The notes below the pieces were generated by a model, which saw nothing but the letters and a program-made list of their open reading frames with translations, was not told the origin of the DNA and searched no databases. The position numbers and the translations under genes were made by a program. 64,000 nucleotides of DNA, from the NCBI GenBank assembly GCA_028282725.1, contig JANQHF010000101.1, positions 31,700 to 95,699 on the forward strand. Direction: 5' to 3'. The stretch is from Saprospiraceae bacterium (lineage in GTDB: Bacteria > Bacteroidota > Bacteroidia > Chitinophagales > Saprospiraceae). Positions 8,975-18,070 of the stretch are shown here, piece after piece (within the stretch, counting starts at the first letter, position 1; every line of letters begins with the position of its first letter).

Positions 8975-8980
8975 CACATT

Positions 8981-11185
8981 CTACTGTCCGTAGTTCATGA
9001 GATTCTTTAAGTCCGGAAAGTCATTTACGAAGTAGGAATACCGATCCTCTTCCAACCTTTCTCCGTCATAATAAGCGATGACCTGTGCATCGGTTATTCC
9101 CATCCGATCCATATCTCTTTTGACCTTGAGTGCTTCGATATAAGAATCATACAGACCTATCGTGTATGAGTACAGACCGGTCTCTTCGACTTCCTCAATC
9201 GCAGTATCATTGAATTGATCGAGGGGGATTCCCCTGTACATTTGGTTGACCATGGCGATTTGGATTTTATATGTTATTGCATCCTCTACAAATGTTGTGA
9301 ACAGTTCATACTTGATGTCCCTTGCAAACTGTGGAATAGCGGGACTTAGTCTTTGCATTTTCATCAATTTATGATCATAATTCCTGAATCGAATTTCAAT
9401 TCTGGAATTATAAGATTCGGAATATTTGTAGTCTCCTCCGTTATCGGGAAGTTTCGCGATCGGATAACTACTTCCCAATCCTACGATTTTGATTCGGTCG
9501 TCATCAATACCCCTTTGTTTAAAGAATTGTTCGAGGCGTTCTGCAGTCTTCAAAGAAGAATACAATTGGTATTCGACAATTCCTTCTTCGTTTGAATGGC
9601 AGACAAATTCAACATGGAGTCCTGTATGCTCCTTCATCCAATCAATAATGGAGATGATTTGTGATTCATTGGATTTGTTGATCAATTCGTTACTCGAGGT
9701 GAAATAGATCGGCTCATACGTGAATGACACTGGCTCAGATACCTTATCGGGGACGAATGGTTTGCTCTCGGTCTCGGTTATTTCTTCAGATATTTCCTGA
9801 GCGGATTCCAAGGTGATTTTTTCTGTTCCCGGATCAGCAATCGGTAATTTATAATCGATGAATGCAAGCTCGTCTGCCGAGTATTCGAACGTACCCCTCG
9901 CCTCTTTGAATCTAGCCATATATATGTCCATTCCTCCGTTTGAATTTTTGCGATTGGAGGAAAAAAATGCTTTTAAGCCATCATAGGAAAGGCTGAAGTA
10001 TCGCTCGTCTCCCGGGGAATTAATCGGAATTCCCAGATTTTCAGGGGTGTCCCATCTGTCGGCCTCATACAAGTAAATGCTGGTATAAATGTCATACCCT
10101 CCAATGCTCGCTTCCCGGTTTGAACTGAAAAATATTTCCGAACCATCCGCACTGAGATAAGGACTGACTTCATCAAATGGACTATTGATATGTGGTCCTA
10201 AATTCTTGGGCTTGGACCACTTGCCATTCTGTTTTACGGAAGCATATAAATCATATCCGCCGTATCCCATGTTTTCCTTTAGTGAGAAAATGACAACTTG
10301 ATCATTATAAAAAAATGCATCGCCATTGACAAGCGTAATATCTGCTTCGATACTGATTGGTGATGTCCTTGAGTGATCACCACTGCCCCTGTTTTCAAAG
10401 ATTGCTGCAGAATATTCCTTCCCACGGAAGAAATACAAACCATCGGCATTGGGTGTGAAGCCCAGAAGAATGTCGTGATCTCTTTGATTAATTGTATAGC
10501 GCATCCTGGAGGGTTCCTCTTCCCATTTGCCAAGTTCTTGAGAAATGAAATAAACATCAAAATCGCTGGCTTCCATTGACGAAGACAGATTGGGTTTGTT
10601 CGATGTGAAGTAATACCTGTCTTCTACGGAAGGGCTCTCTATCAATCCAATTTCATCGAAGGCTGAATTTATAGAAGGCGGCAACTGCTCCACTATAGCG
10701 ATAGGACGATTAAAAGAAAGATCAATGGCGCGGCCACATTGTTTGATCAGTTTGATCACTCTTAGCCTGTCAATGTCATCTTCTTTAAGCTCCTTCAGGT
10801 AGAGTTTATAAAATCTGGCAGCCCCGGCAAAATCACCTTTATGGTGAAGGATTAGTCCATTATAGAAATCAATTTCAGGATGTTCATATCCGAATTCCCA
10901 TGCTTTTCTAAAGTCTTCAAGAGCAAGATCGAGCCTGTTGATTTCATAGTAGCAGACACCTCTTTTAAAGAGCAATGGACCACTGTTTTTTATCTGTTCA
11001 ATCCTGTTAAAGTAAATGAGTGCCTCTCTGAACTTATCTTCCTGAAAAGCCAAATTTGCAGATTTAAGCGGGTCATTTTGGGCGGAAAGGCCAGAAAAAA
11101 AAACAACAAATGTCAGGAATGTAATGAAGAGTTTGGGTGTCTCAGATAGGCCGGTTTGAATCAAAATTCTCAATATAATATGCAA
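8981..11185 (-). CDS. OmpA-family protein with TPR, PD40 and SPOR-like regions
   Basis: A periplasmic/outer-membrane protein of ~725-734 residues: signal peptide (KLFITFLTFVVFFSGLSAQ), TPR-like repeats (about 38-150), PD40/WD40-like beta-propeller repeats (about 190-420, with SPYLSADGSEIFFSSNR and SLSYDGLKAFFSSNR), an OmpA C-terminal peptidoglycan-binding domain (about 480-600) and a SPOR-like tail (about 615-725). The layout resembles PorE, which ties the T9SS to peptidoglycan. No ATG exists before the signal peptide. Possible starts are TTG codons at 11185, 11173 or 11164, all inside the end of the upstream E2 gene, so translational coupling is likely. Confidence 0.85.
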   Translation of the reverse strand: MHIILRILIQTGLSETPKLFITFLTFVVFFSGLSAQNDPLKSANLAFQEDKFREALIYFNRIEQIKNSGPLLFKRGVCYYEINRLDLALEDFRKAWEFGYEHPEIDFYNGLILHHKGDFAGAARFYKLYLKELKEDDIDRLRVIKLIKQCGRAIDLSFNRPIAIVEQLPPSINSAFDEIGLIESPSVEDRYYFTSNKPNLSSSMEASDFDVYFISQELGKWEEEPSRMRYTINQRDHDILLGFTPNADGLYFFRGKEYSAAIFENRGSGDHSRTSPISIEADITLVNGDAFFYNDQVVIFSLKENMGYGGYDLYASVKQNGKWSKPKNLGPHINSPFDEVSPYLSADGSEIFFSSNREASIGGYDIYTSIYLYEADRWDTPENLGIPINSPGDERYFSLSYDGLKAFFSSNRKNSNGGMDIYMARFKEARGTFEYSADELAFIDYKLPIADPGTEKITLESAQEISEEITETESKPFVPDKVSEPVSFTYEPIYFTSSNELINKSNESQIISIIDWMKEHTGLHVEFVCHSNEEGIVEYQLYSSLKTAERLEQFFKQRGIDDDRIKIVGLGSSYPIAKLPDNGGDYKYSESYNSRIEIRFRNYDHKLMKMQRLSPAIPQFARDIKYELFTTFVEDAITYKIQIAMVNQMYRGIPLDQFNDTAIEEVEETGLYSYTIGLYDSYIEALKVKRDMDRMGITDAQVIAYYDGERLEEDRYSYFVNDFPDLKNLMNYGQ

Positions 11186-12557
11186 TTCGGTTCAGAAATG
11201 TGCCACCTTTATATCCATCGATGACTCTATGATCAAACGATAAAGATAAGAACATCATATGACGAATTGCTATAATATCTCCTTCGGATGTTTCTTGAAT
11301 GATCGGTTTCTTTTTAATTGCTCCGAGGGCGAGAACGGCCAATTCAGGTTGATTGATAATTGGGGTACCCATTATGTTTCCAAACGTCCCTATATTACTG
11401 ATGGTAAATGTTCCCCCGGAAATCTCTTCAGGCCGAAGTTGATTCTTCCTTGCACGCGTTGTAATATCGTTGAAATGTTTGGTCAATCCGAGTAAATTCA
11501 TCTGACCTGCGTCTTTGATCACAGGTACAATCAGATTGCCATTATCCATTGCAGTAGCCACACCAATATTCAGATCTTTTTTAATGACCAGATGATTGTC
11601 CACAATGGATGCATTGAGTCTTGGATAGTCGCGCAGGGCCTGAAGAACGGCTTCGACAAAGAGTGGCGAAAAAGTGAGTTTTTCTCCATATTTTCTTTGA
11701 AAACTTTCTTTCATTCGGTTTCTCCAATTCACCAATCTTGTTGCATCGGCTTCTACAAATGAAGTGACATGAGCGGAAGTGGCTAATGATTGGGTCATAT
11801 GCTGTGCGATGATCTGGCGCATGCGACTCAGCTCTATGATTTCATCTCCAACAGAGGAAAAACCTGGTTTTTCAACTATTGTGTTGATCTCATTTGGTAC
11901 ATGCCGGGCCGAATGGGATTCAAACTCTTTCTCAGAAGGCATTGAAACGCTTGTCCTTTCCCGGTCCGGTTGAGCCACTGCCGGCCGGACAGACCTAAAC
12001 TTTCGTTGTTCGAGATAATTGAGCAAATCAAATTTTGTCACTCTTCCTTCGGCACCAGTGCCTTCAACATTTTGAAGTTCTTCAAGACTTAAGCCTTCTG
12101 CGCGGGCTATATTTCTCACCAGAGGACTGTAGAATTTATCACCGATGGTACTGGGTATCTTTTGAATTCCAATGGTCTTGGAAAATTTCGCCTGAGCCGG
12201 TGTTGGGTCAGGTTTTGTATCCATGATTGCACGACTGGGTTGTTCGATGACATCTTGTTGCGCTGGCTTACTTTCCTCTTCTTTGATGATTGGTGATTCC
12301 GGCTGAGGATCTTCGGAGTCTGTTTCAATCAGGGCGATTACCTTATCAACTGCAACAACATCATCTTTTTGAAAAAGTATTTTTTTAATCTTTCCACTCA
12401 CAGGGGATGGTACTTCAGAATCGATTTTATCCGTAGCCACCTCAAGTACCGTTTCATCAATCTCCACAAATTCTCCTTCCTTCTTAGTCCACTCAATGAT
12501 AGTAGCTTCAATAATGCTTTCGCCCATCCGGGGCATTACTAACTCCACTATCGCCAT
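11142..12557 (-). CDS. 2-oxo acid dehydrogenase E2 component (dihydrolipoamide acyltransferase)
   Basis: The 471-residue core acyltransferase of a 2-oxo acid dehydrogenase complex. It has an N-terminal lipoyl domain with Lys44 in ATDKIDSEV, a peripheral subunit-binding domain (about 143-182, VRNIARAEGLSLEELQNVEG) and a catalytic domain ending with FDHRVIDG (His443, Asp447). The lipoyl and subunit-binding motifs resemble branched-chain or generic E2 proteins more than succinyltransferase, but substrate specificity cannot be fixed from sequence. No E1 or E3 gene lies beside it. A TAACTTTG box lies upstream at 12582-12589. Confidence 0.92.
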   Translation of the reverse strand: MAIVELVMPRMGESIIEATIIEWTKKEGEFVEIDETVLEVATDKIDSEVPSPVSGKIKKILFQKDDVVAVDKVIALIETDSEDPQPESPIIKEEESKPAQQDVIEQPSRAIMDTKPDPTPAQAKFSKTIGIQKIPSTIGDKFYSPLVRNIARAEGLSLEELQNVEGTGAEGRVTKFDLLNYLEQRKFRSVRPAVAQPDRERTSVSMPSEKEFESHSARHVPNEINTIVEKPGFSSVGDEIIELSRMRQIIAQHMTQSLATSAHVTSFVEADATRLVNWRNRMKESFQRKYGEKLTFSPLFVEAVLQALRDYPRLNASIVDNHLVIKKDLNIGVATAMDNGNLIVPVIKDAGQMNLLGLTKHFNDITTRARKNQLRPEEISGGTFTISNIGTFGNIMGTPIINQPELAVLALGAIKKKPIIQETSEGDIIAIRHMMFLSLSFDHRVIDGYKGGTFLNRIAYYIENFDSNRPI

Positions 12558-12623
12558 ATTTCTCTTTTAAATTTTAAACCACAAAGTTAGAACAGACTCA
12601 TAAACCATGAAGGTTTTGTCAAA

Positions 12624-13892
12624 TTATTCATTGGACTTTTCATTAGCCGGATTCGTATCGAGCATAAAGAGTCTCAACATATCAAGAGCCTTGATCACGC
12701 TATACTGAATGTTTAAATTTCGATTTTTTGCAAGATGGACAACTTTGAAAACGATTCTCTGCTTGTTTCCTACTGCCATCCAGACAGTTCCCACGGGTTT
12801 ATCGGGAGTTCCTCCGTTAGGTCCGGCAATACCTGAGACGGCTACAGCCACATCTACAGACAACGTCCTGATCAGGCCCTGTACCATCTGTTCCACAGTC
12901 TCCTTACTTACAGCCCCTTTTGACTCAAGTGTGTACTTATCGACACCGAGAATTTCGGATTTGATATCGTTGGAATAGGAAACTACAGATCCTTCAAAAT
13001 ATGCTGAAGAACCTGGAACAGAAGTGATCCGGCTGGCGATTGCACCGCCTGTGCAACTTTCAGCCGTGCCAATTGTAAGACCTTTTTCAATCGCAATTTG
13101 ACCAATTACCTCTTCCAACTTGATCTCTCCATAGCCAAAAACTACTTCCCCAAGCCTTTCCGCAATGCGGTTGTTGAATATTTCGAGCTGGCTCTTCAGA
13201 TAGTCATCGTCCTCCCCTTTTCCGGTTAATCGCAATTTGACAGCTCCCAAACCCGGTAAATAGGCAATTTGGATCTCGGGTGGAAATTCTTCAAGGATAT
13301 CTTCAATTTGTTCAGCTATACGAGTTTCTCCCAAGTCAACAGTTTGAATCACACGGAAGTGGATCTTTTGAGAAGAATTCAATGCTTCTAATTTTGTCAG
13401 ACCGCCGTCAATCATGATTCCTTTCATCTCTACCGGAACGCCAGGAAGACTAAGCAGGATACTCTTGTCATCCTGGAGCCACATTCCAGGGGCAGTCCCA
13501 TGATTATTATTGATCAGAACAGCTTTCTGAGGCATATTGCTCTGAGCCTTGTGTGCCTTGGTGGGCTTTCTTCCCGTCTTTTCAAAATAATCTACGATTC
13601 GATCATAAACTTGCTGGTTAAAAACCATCTTATCCTTAAAGTATTCCACGATCGCTTTTTTAGTCACATCATCCTTTGTTGGCCCCAACCCACCTGTGGA
13701 AATCACCACAGGAACTTTCACAAATAATTGATCAAAACCATTGATGATCTCTTCGTGGGTATCTCCCACTGAAAGTCGCATCTCCACCGAAATTCCTATT
13801 TCATGCAACTTTCTCCCAAGCCAGGCAGAATTGGTGTCAAGGGTTTGGCCATTCAAGATCTCATCACCAATGGTCAAAATGGCTGCCTTCAT
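12624..13892 (-). CDS. cinA: CinA: nicotinamide-nucleotide amidohydrolase / competence-damage protein
   Basis: A 422-residue two-domain CinA. The N-terminal molybdopterin-binding-like domain (about 1-170: ILTIGDEILNGQTLDTNSAWL, STGGLGPTKDDVTKKA) acts as ADP-ribose/COG1058 pyrophosphatase in characterised members. The C-terminal domain (about 255-415: GTAESCTGGAIASRIT, VSGIAGPNGGTPDKPVGTVW) is the NMN deamidase. It recycles pyridine nucleotides. It follows birA by 10 bases, implying one transcript. Confidence 0.95.
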   Translation of the reverse strand: MKAAILTIGDEILNGQTLDTNSAWLGRKLHEIGISVEMRLSVGDTHEEIINGFDQLFVKVPVVISTGGLGPTKDDVTKKAIVEYFKDKMVFNQQVYDRIVDYFEKTGRKPTKAHKAQSNMPQKAVLINNNHGTAPGMWLQDDKSILLSLPGVPVEMKGIMIDGGLTKLEALNSSQKIHFRVIQTVDLGETRIAEQIEDILEEFPPEIQIAYLPGLGAVKLRLTGKGEDDDYLKSQLEIFNNRIAERLGEVVFGYGEIKLEEVIGQIAIEKGLTIGTAESCTGGAIASRITSVPGSSAYFEGSVVSYSNDIKSEILGVDKYTLESKGAVSKETVEQMVQGLIRTLSVDVAVAVSGIAGPNGGTPDKPVGTVWMAVGNKQRIVFKVVHLAKNRNLNIQYSVIKALDMLRLFMLDTNPANEKSNE

Positions 13893-13902
13893 GAGTGTTG
13901 TT

Positions 13903-14634
13903 TTAGATTATAAATTTGATCTCTCCGTGGCGACAGGCTCTAACGCTCTCATGATCGTGAATCAAAAGCTTTCCCTCCTCATCAATTCCGAGAATTCTTC
14001 CTTTGATTATCTGTTCTCCTATTATGAAAGAGCCCGCTTCATCCTTGAGGTATAATAAATTCTCATATTCGGACTTCAGTTTTTTATCCTCGCTTTTGAG
14101 TCTCAAATACACGTCGTTCATACTTATACAGATCTCATCCAGTAATTGTTCAACACCAGGTGCCTGAATACAATTCAGTGAAATAGAGGTGGGATTGGGA
14201 ATATTGGCATCCCATTCTTTTTGGTGAATGTTTATGCCCATACCTATGACAGAATGTTTGATCCTCATCGACTGGACAAAATTCTGGATTAATATGCCCG
14301 CAACTTTATTTTTCCCGATATAGATATCATTTGGCCATTTTATTTTTACCTCTTCGCAATATTTCGAAATAATTCTCGCCACAGCAATACTCGCTGTTAT
14401 GTTCAAATCAAACTGCCTGTCAATTGGCAAGAAGCGGGGACATATGATGACAGTCATTAAGAGATTCTGATTGAGTCGACTATCCCATGTTCTGCCGAAC
14501 TGGCCTTTTCCCTGGGTCTGATAATTTGCGGTAATTACAGTTCCGTGAATTCCTTTGCCGGATTCAACCATGCGCCTGGCCTCCTCATTGGTAGAATCTA
14601 GCTGATTAAAGTGAATTCGATCGTTGCCAATCAC
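13903..14634 (-). CDS. birA: Biotin--[acetyl-CoA-carboxylase] ligase
   Basis: A 243-residue biotin protein ligase that attaches biotin to carboxylase carrier proteins. Motifs: STNEEARR, the glycine-rich TQGKGQFGRTWDS loop, KWPNDIYIGKNKVAGILIQ and GMGINIHQ. It has no N-terminal helix-turn-helix, so it is a ligase without the repressor function of the E. coli enzyme. It starts 4 bases after the sigma-factor gene. Confidence 0.94.
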   Translation of the reverse strand: MIGNDRIHFNQLDSTNEEARRMVESGKGIHGTVITANYQTQGKGQFGRTWDSRLNQNLLMTVIICPRFLPIDRQFDLNITASIAVARIISKYCEEVKIKWPNDIYIGKNKVAGILIQNFVQSMRIKHSVIGMGINIHQKEWDANIPNPTSISLNCIQAPGVEQLLDEICISMNDVYLRLKSEDKKLKSEYENLLYLKDEAGSFIIGEQIIKGRILGIDEEGKLLIHDHESVRACRHGEIKFII

Positions 14635-14638
14635 GGCG

Positions 14639-15235
14639 TTAGTAAGTATCGGAGGTTAACAGTACACTTTGACTGAAGGCGATAATAACCAATATAAAAT
14701 CACCTCGTAAGTTCTTGATTGCCCGGCTGACTGCATTTCTCAGGGATTGATATTTCACATCGAGAATGTCAGAAATTTGCTCGTATTCAAGTCCCTGATA
14801 AAACCTCAGGTAGAGGATCTCTTTTTGCTTGTCGGTCAGCTTGGCAAATGCCATTTTCAATTTCTGGGACTGCTCCTGGCTCAACTCTGCATTCATGATG
14901 CAATCCTCGATGGAAAGCTCTAATTCAAAAGGCATTTGTTCCATCGAGTCTGATGACTGGATCTTTTGCTCTTTTTTTAAAATGCTGATCACCTTTCTTC
15001 TCAATGATGCAGCAAGATATTTTCTGATCGAATCCGTAGCACCTAAAGAATCGTGTCTTTGCCAGATTTCAACGAAGAGATCATGGATACAATCTTCGAC
15101 AAGTTCTGTGTTCTGAAAAATCCTTCTTCCATAGTTGAACAGATAATCAAATTGCTGTTCGTAAATCAATTTCAATGCTGATTTTTCTCCACTTCGGAGT
15201 CTGTCCCAAAGCAAACCATCTCCAGATTCTGGCAT
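14639..15235 (-). CDS. ECF-type sigma-70 factor with hydrophobic C-terminal tail
   Basis: A 198-residue RNA polymerase sigma factor of the extracytoplasmic-function type. Region 2 is seen in LIYEQQFDYLFNYGRRIF and VEDCIHDLFVEIWQRHDSL; region 4 in LTDKQKEILYLRFYQGLEYEQI and KYQSLRNAVSRAIKNL. It ends in ~18 mainly hydrophobic residues (ILVIIAFSQSVLL) that could touch the membrane. No FecR-type anti-sigma gene is adjacent, so its control is not evident. It heads the run sigma-birA-cinA. Confidence 0.9.
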   Translation of the reverse strand: MPESGDGLLWDRLRSGEKSALKLIYEQQFDYLFNYGRRIFQNTELVEDCIHDLFVEIWQRHDSLGATDSIRKYLAASLRRKVISILKKEQKIQSSDSMEQMPFELELSIEDCIMNAELSQEQSQKLKMAFAKLTDKQKEILYLRFYQGLEYEQISDILDVKYQSLRNAVSRAIKNLRGDFILVIIAFSQSVLLTSDTY

Positions 15236-15387
15236 AGAATTATTATATGAGTTACAAAACTAAAAGTTCGCGAGAATTAGTCTGTCAGAAAGTCAAATTG
15301 TTCATCTGATCAGGACCAACTTCTGCAAGATTTTAAGTGCTGTCAGAATGAATCATTCCGTTCACTTTGCTTTCCTCCGGAAGAGGA

Positions 15388-16425
15388 TTAAAAGTGATGC
15401 CATCCCTGGGCAGTCAAGCGATGGATATTTCCTCCCGTGGTATGCAAGGTAGTGCCATCACTGGCATCAACGATCTCACCAATGATGTGCATGTCCGGCA
15501 TAAACCTGATTTTTTCAATTTTCGATTGATCGATAGTAAACAAAAGCTCATAGTCTTCCCCTCCATTCAAGGCACAGGATATCGGATCCATATTGAATTC
15601 CAGCGCTACTTTTTTGACTTCTTCCATCATGGGAATCTTGCCTTCCTCTATATAAGCACCCACTTCAGAACGTTTACAGATGTGTAAAAGATCAGAACTC
15701 AACCCATCAGATAAGTCGATCATCGAAGTCGGAACGAGATTCACTTTTTCAAAGTAGTCGATTGCTCTTTTGTTCGCTTCGGGTTTGAGCTGTCTCTCGA
15801 GAAGATAAGAATGTTGATCAAGTTCCGGCTGAATATTCGGGTCAGACAGATATAATTGTTTTTCTCTCTCCAATAATTGCAAACCCAGATACGAGGCTCC
15901 CAGATTACCGGTGACGCAAATGATATCACCTTTCCTAGCGCCACTTCTGAACGTAATGGACTCAAAGTTTTGGGTTGTACCCAGAGCGGTGACACTTATG
16001 GCCATTCCCCTGGGGCTTGAAGTGGTATCCCCCCCTACGAGATCCACCTTGTACATCGAACAGGCAGCCTGAATTCCATCGTATAATTCTTCGAGTGCTT
16101 CTACACTGTACTTACTCGACAGGGCGATGGAAACAGTGATATGACTGGGTCTGACATTCATAGCATACACGTCTGACAGGTTGACCACAACAGCCTTGTA
16201 TCCCAGGTGTTTCAATGGGGAATACATCAAATCAAAGTGAATTCCCTCCACTAACATATCAGTCGTAAGAACAGTATAGTCCTTGACATTTTTGATCACG
16301 GCGGCATCATCTCCGACTCCTTTAATGGTGTTTTCATGTAAATTGGTAAAGGAATTTGTCAGGTGATCAATGAGCCCAAACTCTCCATAAGTATTTACAT
16401 CTGTAAATTTCTGTCCATCACTCAT
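15388..16425 (-). CDS. thiL: Thiamine-monophosphate kinase
   Basis: Phosphorylates thiamine phosphate to the cofactor thiamine diphosphate. The 345 residues belong to the PurM/AIR-synthase-like fold: GVGDDAAVIKN, TTDMLVEGIHFD, VVNLSDVYAM, GGDTTSSPRGM, DLSDGLSSDLLHIC and LNGGEDYELLFT. It is last in the minus-strand run that begins with the methyltransferase at 18964. No thiamine riboswitch is recognisable in the 58-base gap before it. Confidence 0.95.
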   Translation of the reverse strand: MSDGQKFTDVNTYGEFGLIDHLTNSFTNLHENTIKGVGDDAAVIKNVKDYTVLTTDMLVEGIHFDLMYSPLKHLGYKAVVVNLSDVYAMNVRPSHITVSIALSSKYSVEALEELYDGIQAACSMYKVDLVGGDTTSSPRGMAISVTALGTTQNFESITFRSGARKGDIICVTGNLGASYLGLQLLEREKQLYLSDPNIQPELDQHSYLLERQLKPEANKRAIDYFEKVNLVPTSMIDLSDGLSSDLLHICKRSEVGAYIEEGKIPMMEEVKKVALEFNMDPISCALNGGEDYELLFTIDQSKIEKIRFMPDMHIIGEIVDASDGTTLHTTGGNIHRLTAQGWHHF

Positions 16426-16483
16426 TTGGAAGAGAAAATTTTTCGCAAAAGTACTTATTAATCATCCTTGAAACGATCCTTCG

Positions 16484-17257
16484 TTAAACCAGCTTCTTTG
16501 CATTTTGTGGAAATCGGGCATCCCTCACCCAACCCAGTCGGCAAAGTCTGGATTTTATAGTTGTGCTCAGGATGAGGTAAGCATACTTAATTCCATTGAC
16601 ATAAGAGATCTCGTCACCATAAAATGTTGGAATACTGACTTCTTCAAATTTCGCTCCCCGATCAATTAACTGAATGATGATCTCAGTGTCAAAATCAAAG
16701 TAGTCGGAATTTTCTTCCAGGGGAATCATAGCCAGGCTTTCTACGCTGAAAGCTCTATATCCCGTATGAAACTCAGACAAACTTGTTCTGAGAAGTGTGT
16801 TTTGAATTGTAGAAAGAACTTGATTGCCAAGCCATTTATACAAAGGCATATTTCCTTTGAGCGCCTTTAATTTATTGATCATTCTTGACCCGAGCACTAC
16901 ATCTGCCCTCTCCTCTGTGATGGGGGTCGTCATTTGACCAAGGTATTCCGGAGCATATTGACCGTCTCCGTGAATCAATACTACGACATCAAATCCTCCC
17001 TCACGTGCATACTTGTAACCTAATTTCTGATTGCCCCCGTATCCAAGATTCACAGGGTTGGATTGAATGGAAATATTCAAGTGACTATGGTTTTTTTGGT
17101 ATTCGTAACACAGGCTTTTGGTATTATCTTTTGAAGCATCGTCACTGATCAATATTTCATAATCGATTGTACGAAGCCATTTGTCAGGAATTCTCTGAAG
17201 GGTCTGAATAATATGATTTTCAGCCTCGAATGCGACGACATAAATTAATATCCTCAT
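16484..17257 (-). CDS. Family 2 glycosyltransferase
   Basis: A 257-residue cytoplasmic GT-A glycosyltransferase related to dolichol-phosphate-mannose-type enzymes. It begins directly with RILIYVVAFEAENHI and has ISDDASKDNT, NLGYGGNQKLGYKYA, LIHGDGQYAPEYL (a DGQY metal site), and FHTGYRAFS. No C-terminal membrane helices are obvious. It may add a sugar to a lipid carrier for surface polysaccharide or glycoprotein synthesis. It begins 9 bases after the pseudouridine synthase gene. Confidence 0.88.
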   Translation of the reverse strand: MRILIYVVAFEAENHIIQTLQRIPDKWLRTIDYEILISDDASKDNTKSLCYEYQKNHSHLNISIQSNPVNLGYGGNQKLGYKYAREGGFDVVVLIHGDGQYAPEYLGQMTTPITEERADVVLGSRMINKLKALKGNMPLYKWLGNQVLSTIQNTLLRTSLSEFHTGYRAFSVESLAMIPLEENSDYFDFDTEIIIQLIDRGAKFEEVSIPTFYGDEISYVNGIKYAYLILSTTIKSRLCRLGWVRDARFPQNAKKLV

Positions 17258-17266
17258 ACCTCTTGA

Positions 17267-17932
17267 TCAGTTCATCAATTCATTCAACAATTCCTCTGTC
17301 CAGATTTCATTCCAAATATTTTCACGTCCCAGGGGAAGGGCAAATATGTCAGATACCCCGGATCCAATATTCAAAAAGTGAGCGTGTAGATCTATACTTC
17401 TATCCCTATTTCTTCTCCTGGCTCCGTATTTGACATCACCTCGGATAGGCCATCCCATTTTTACCAATTGTGCCCTGATCTGGTGGAATCTTCCGGTTTC
17501 AGGGATAATCTCGATCAAGGCGTATCGGTCAAGACGCCTGATCACCTTGTAGCTGAGATGACAGTCTTTGTAATCCGGCCCGGGATGATCACTGATAATG
17601 GCCTTATGTCTCCGGCCATCTCTGCGAATAAAATTATCTAATCGCCCGGTATCCGGAATTTTCTGCGGAACGAGTGCCAAATATTTCTTCACTGTTGAAG
17701 GAATTGTCCCTGTTGATTTACAAAGGATCAAAATGCCACTTACAGGTTTGTCAAGTCTGCTGTGGAGGTGTAAGGTGCCTGGTCTGATTGATTGCATCCA
17801 TTCAAGGATACTGAGACCCGTAGTCGGATCTTTTTGTGAACTTATTCCCGGTGGTTTATTCACAATAATGAGCTCATCATTTTCAAAGAGCAGCAAGTCA
17901 CTTGAAGCAAACCTCTCAGTCCACTTCTTCAT
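17267..17932 (-). CDS. RluA-family pseudouridine synthase
   Basis: A 221-residue RNA pseudouridine synthase without an S4 domain. It has the N-terminal INKPPG-type motif (IIVNKPPGISSQ), the catalytic aspartate in HSRLDKPVSGIL and the C-terminal TGRFHQIRAQLVKMGWPIRGD motif. The exact RNA target cannot be told from sequence; RluA- and RluD-like enzymes modify rRNA or tRNA. Its start overlaps the small gene upstream by 17 bases. Confidence 0.92.
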   Translation of the reverse strand: MKKWTERFASSDLLLFENDELIIVNKPPGISSQKDPTTGLSILEWMQSIRPGTLHLHSRLDKPVSGILILCKSTGTIPSTVKKYLALVPQKIPDTGRLDNFIRRDGRRHKAIISDHPGPDYKDCHLSYKVIRRLDRYALIEIIPETGRFHQIRAQLVKMGWPIRGDVKYGARRRNRDRSIDLHAHFLNIGSGVSDIFALPLGRENIWNEIWTEELLNELMN

Positions 17933-18065
17933 AATCTATATCAATCGTATCGTCTCCTTGCTGACCTTTGATCTGATCTTTTGTTGAGCTTCCAATTGAT
18001 TTTGCTGGAAATGTCAGTTTGTATAAAATGTAGAGCAAGACAGCTATTGAAAGTATTTTAAACAT
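17916..18065 (-). CDS. Small membrane protein (49 aa, DUF4834-like)
   Basis: A short reading frame too small for most gene finders. It has an N-terminal hydrophobic helix (MFKILSIAVLLYILYKLTF), a polar middle and an acidic end DTIDIDYEEVD. The layout (single helix plus a conserved acidic DYEE-type tail) resembles the small DUF4834-type membrane proteins of Bacteroidota, though assignment by eye is tentative. It fits tightly between neighbours: 5 bases after the methyltransferase stop and overlapping rluA by 17 bases, a spacing typical of a real gene. Confidence 0.7.
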   Translation of the reverse strand: MFKILSIAVLLYILYKLTFPAKSIGSSTKDQIKGQQGDDTIDIDYEEVD

Positions 18066-18070
18066 TGGGT

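Noticed and set aside
15236..15387. Riboswitch near thiL or the sigma gene
   Set aside because: This gap is downstream of thiL and upstream of the sigma gene; no TPP-like conserved motifs were seen there or in the gap before thiL.
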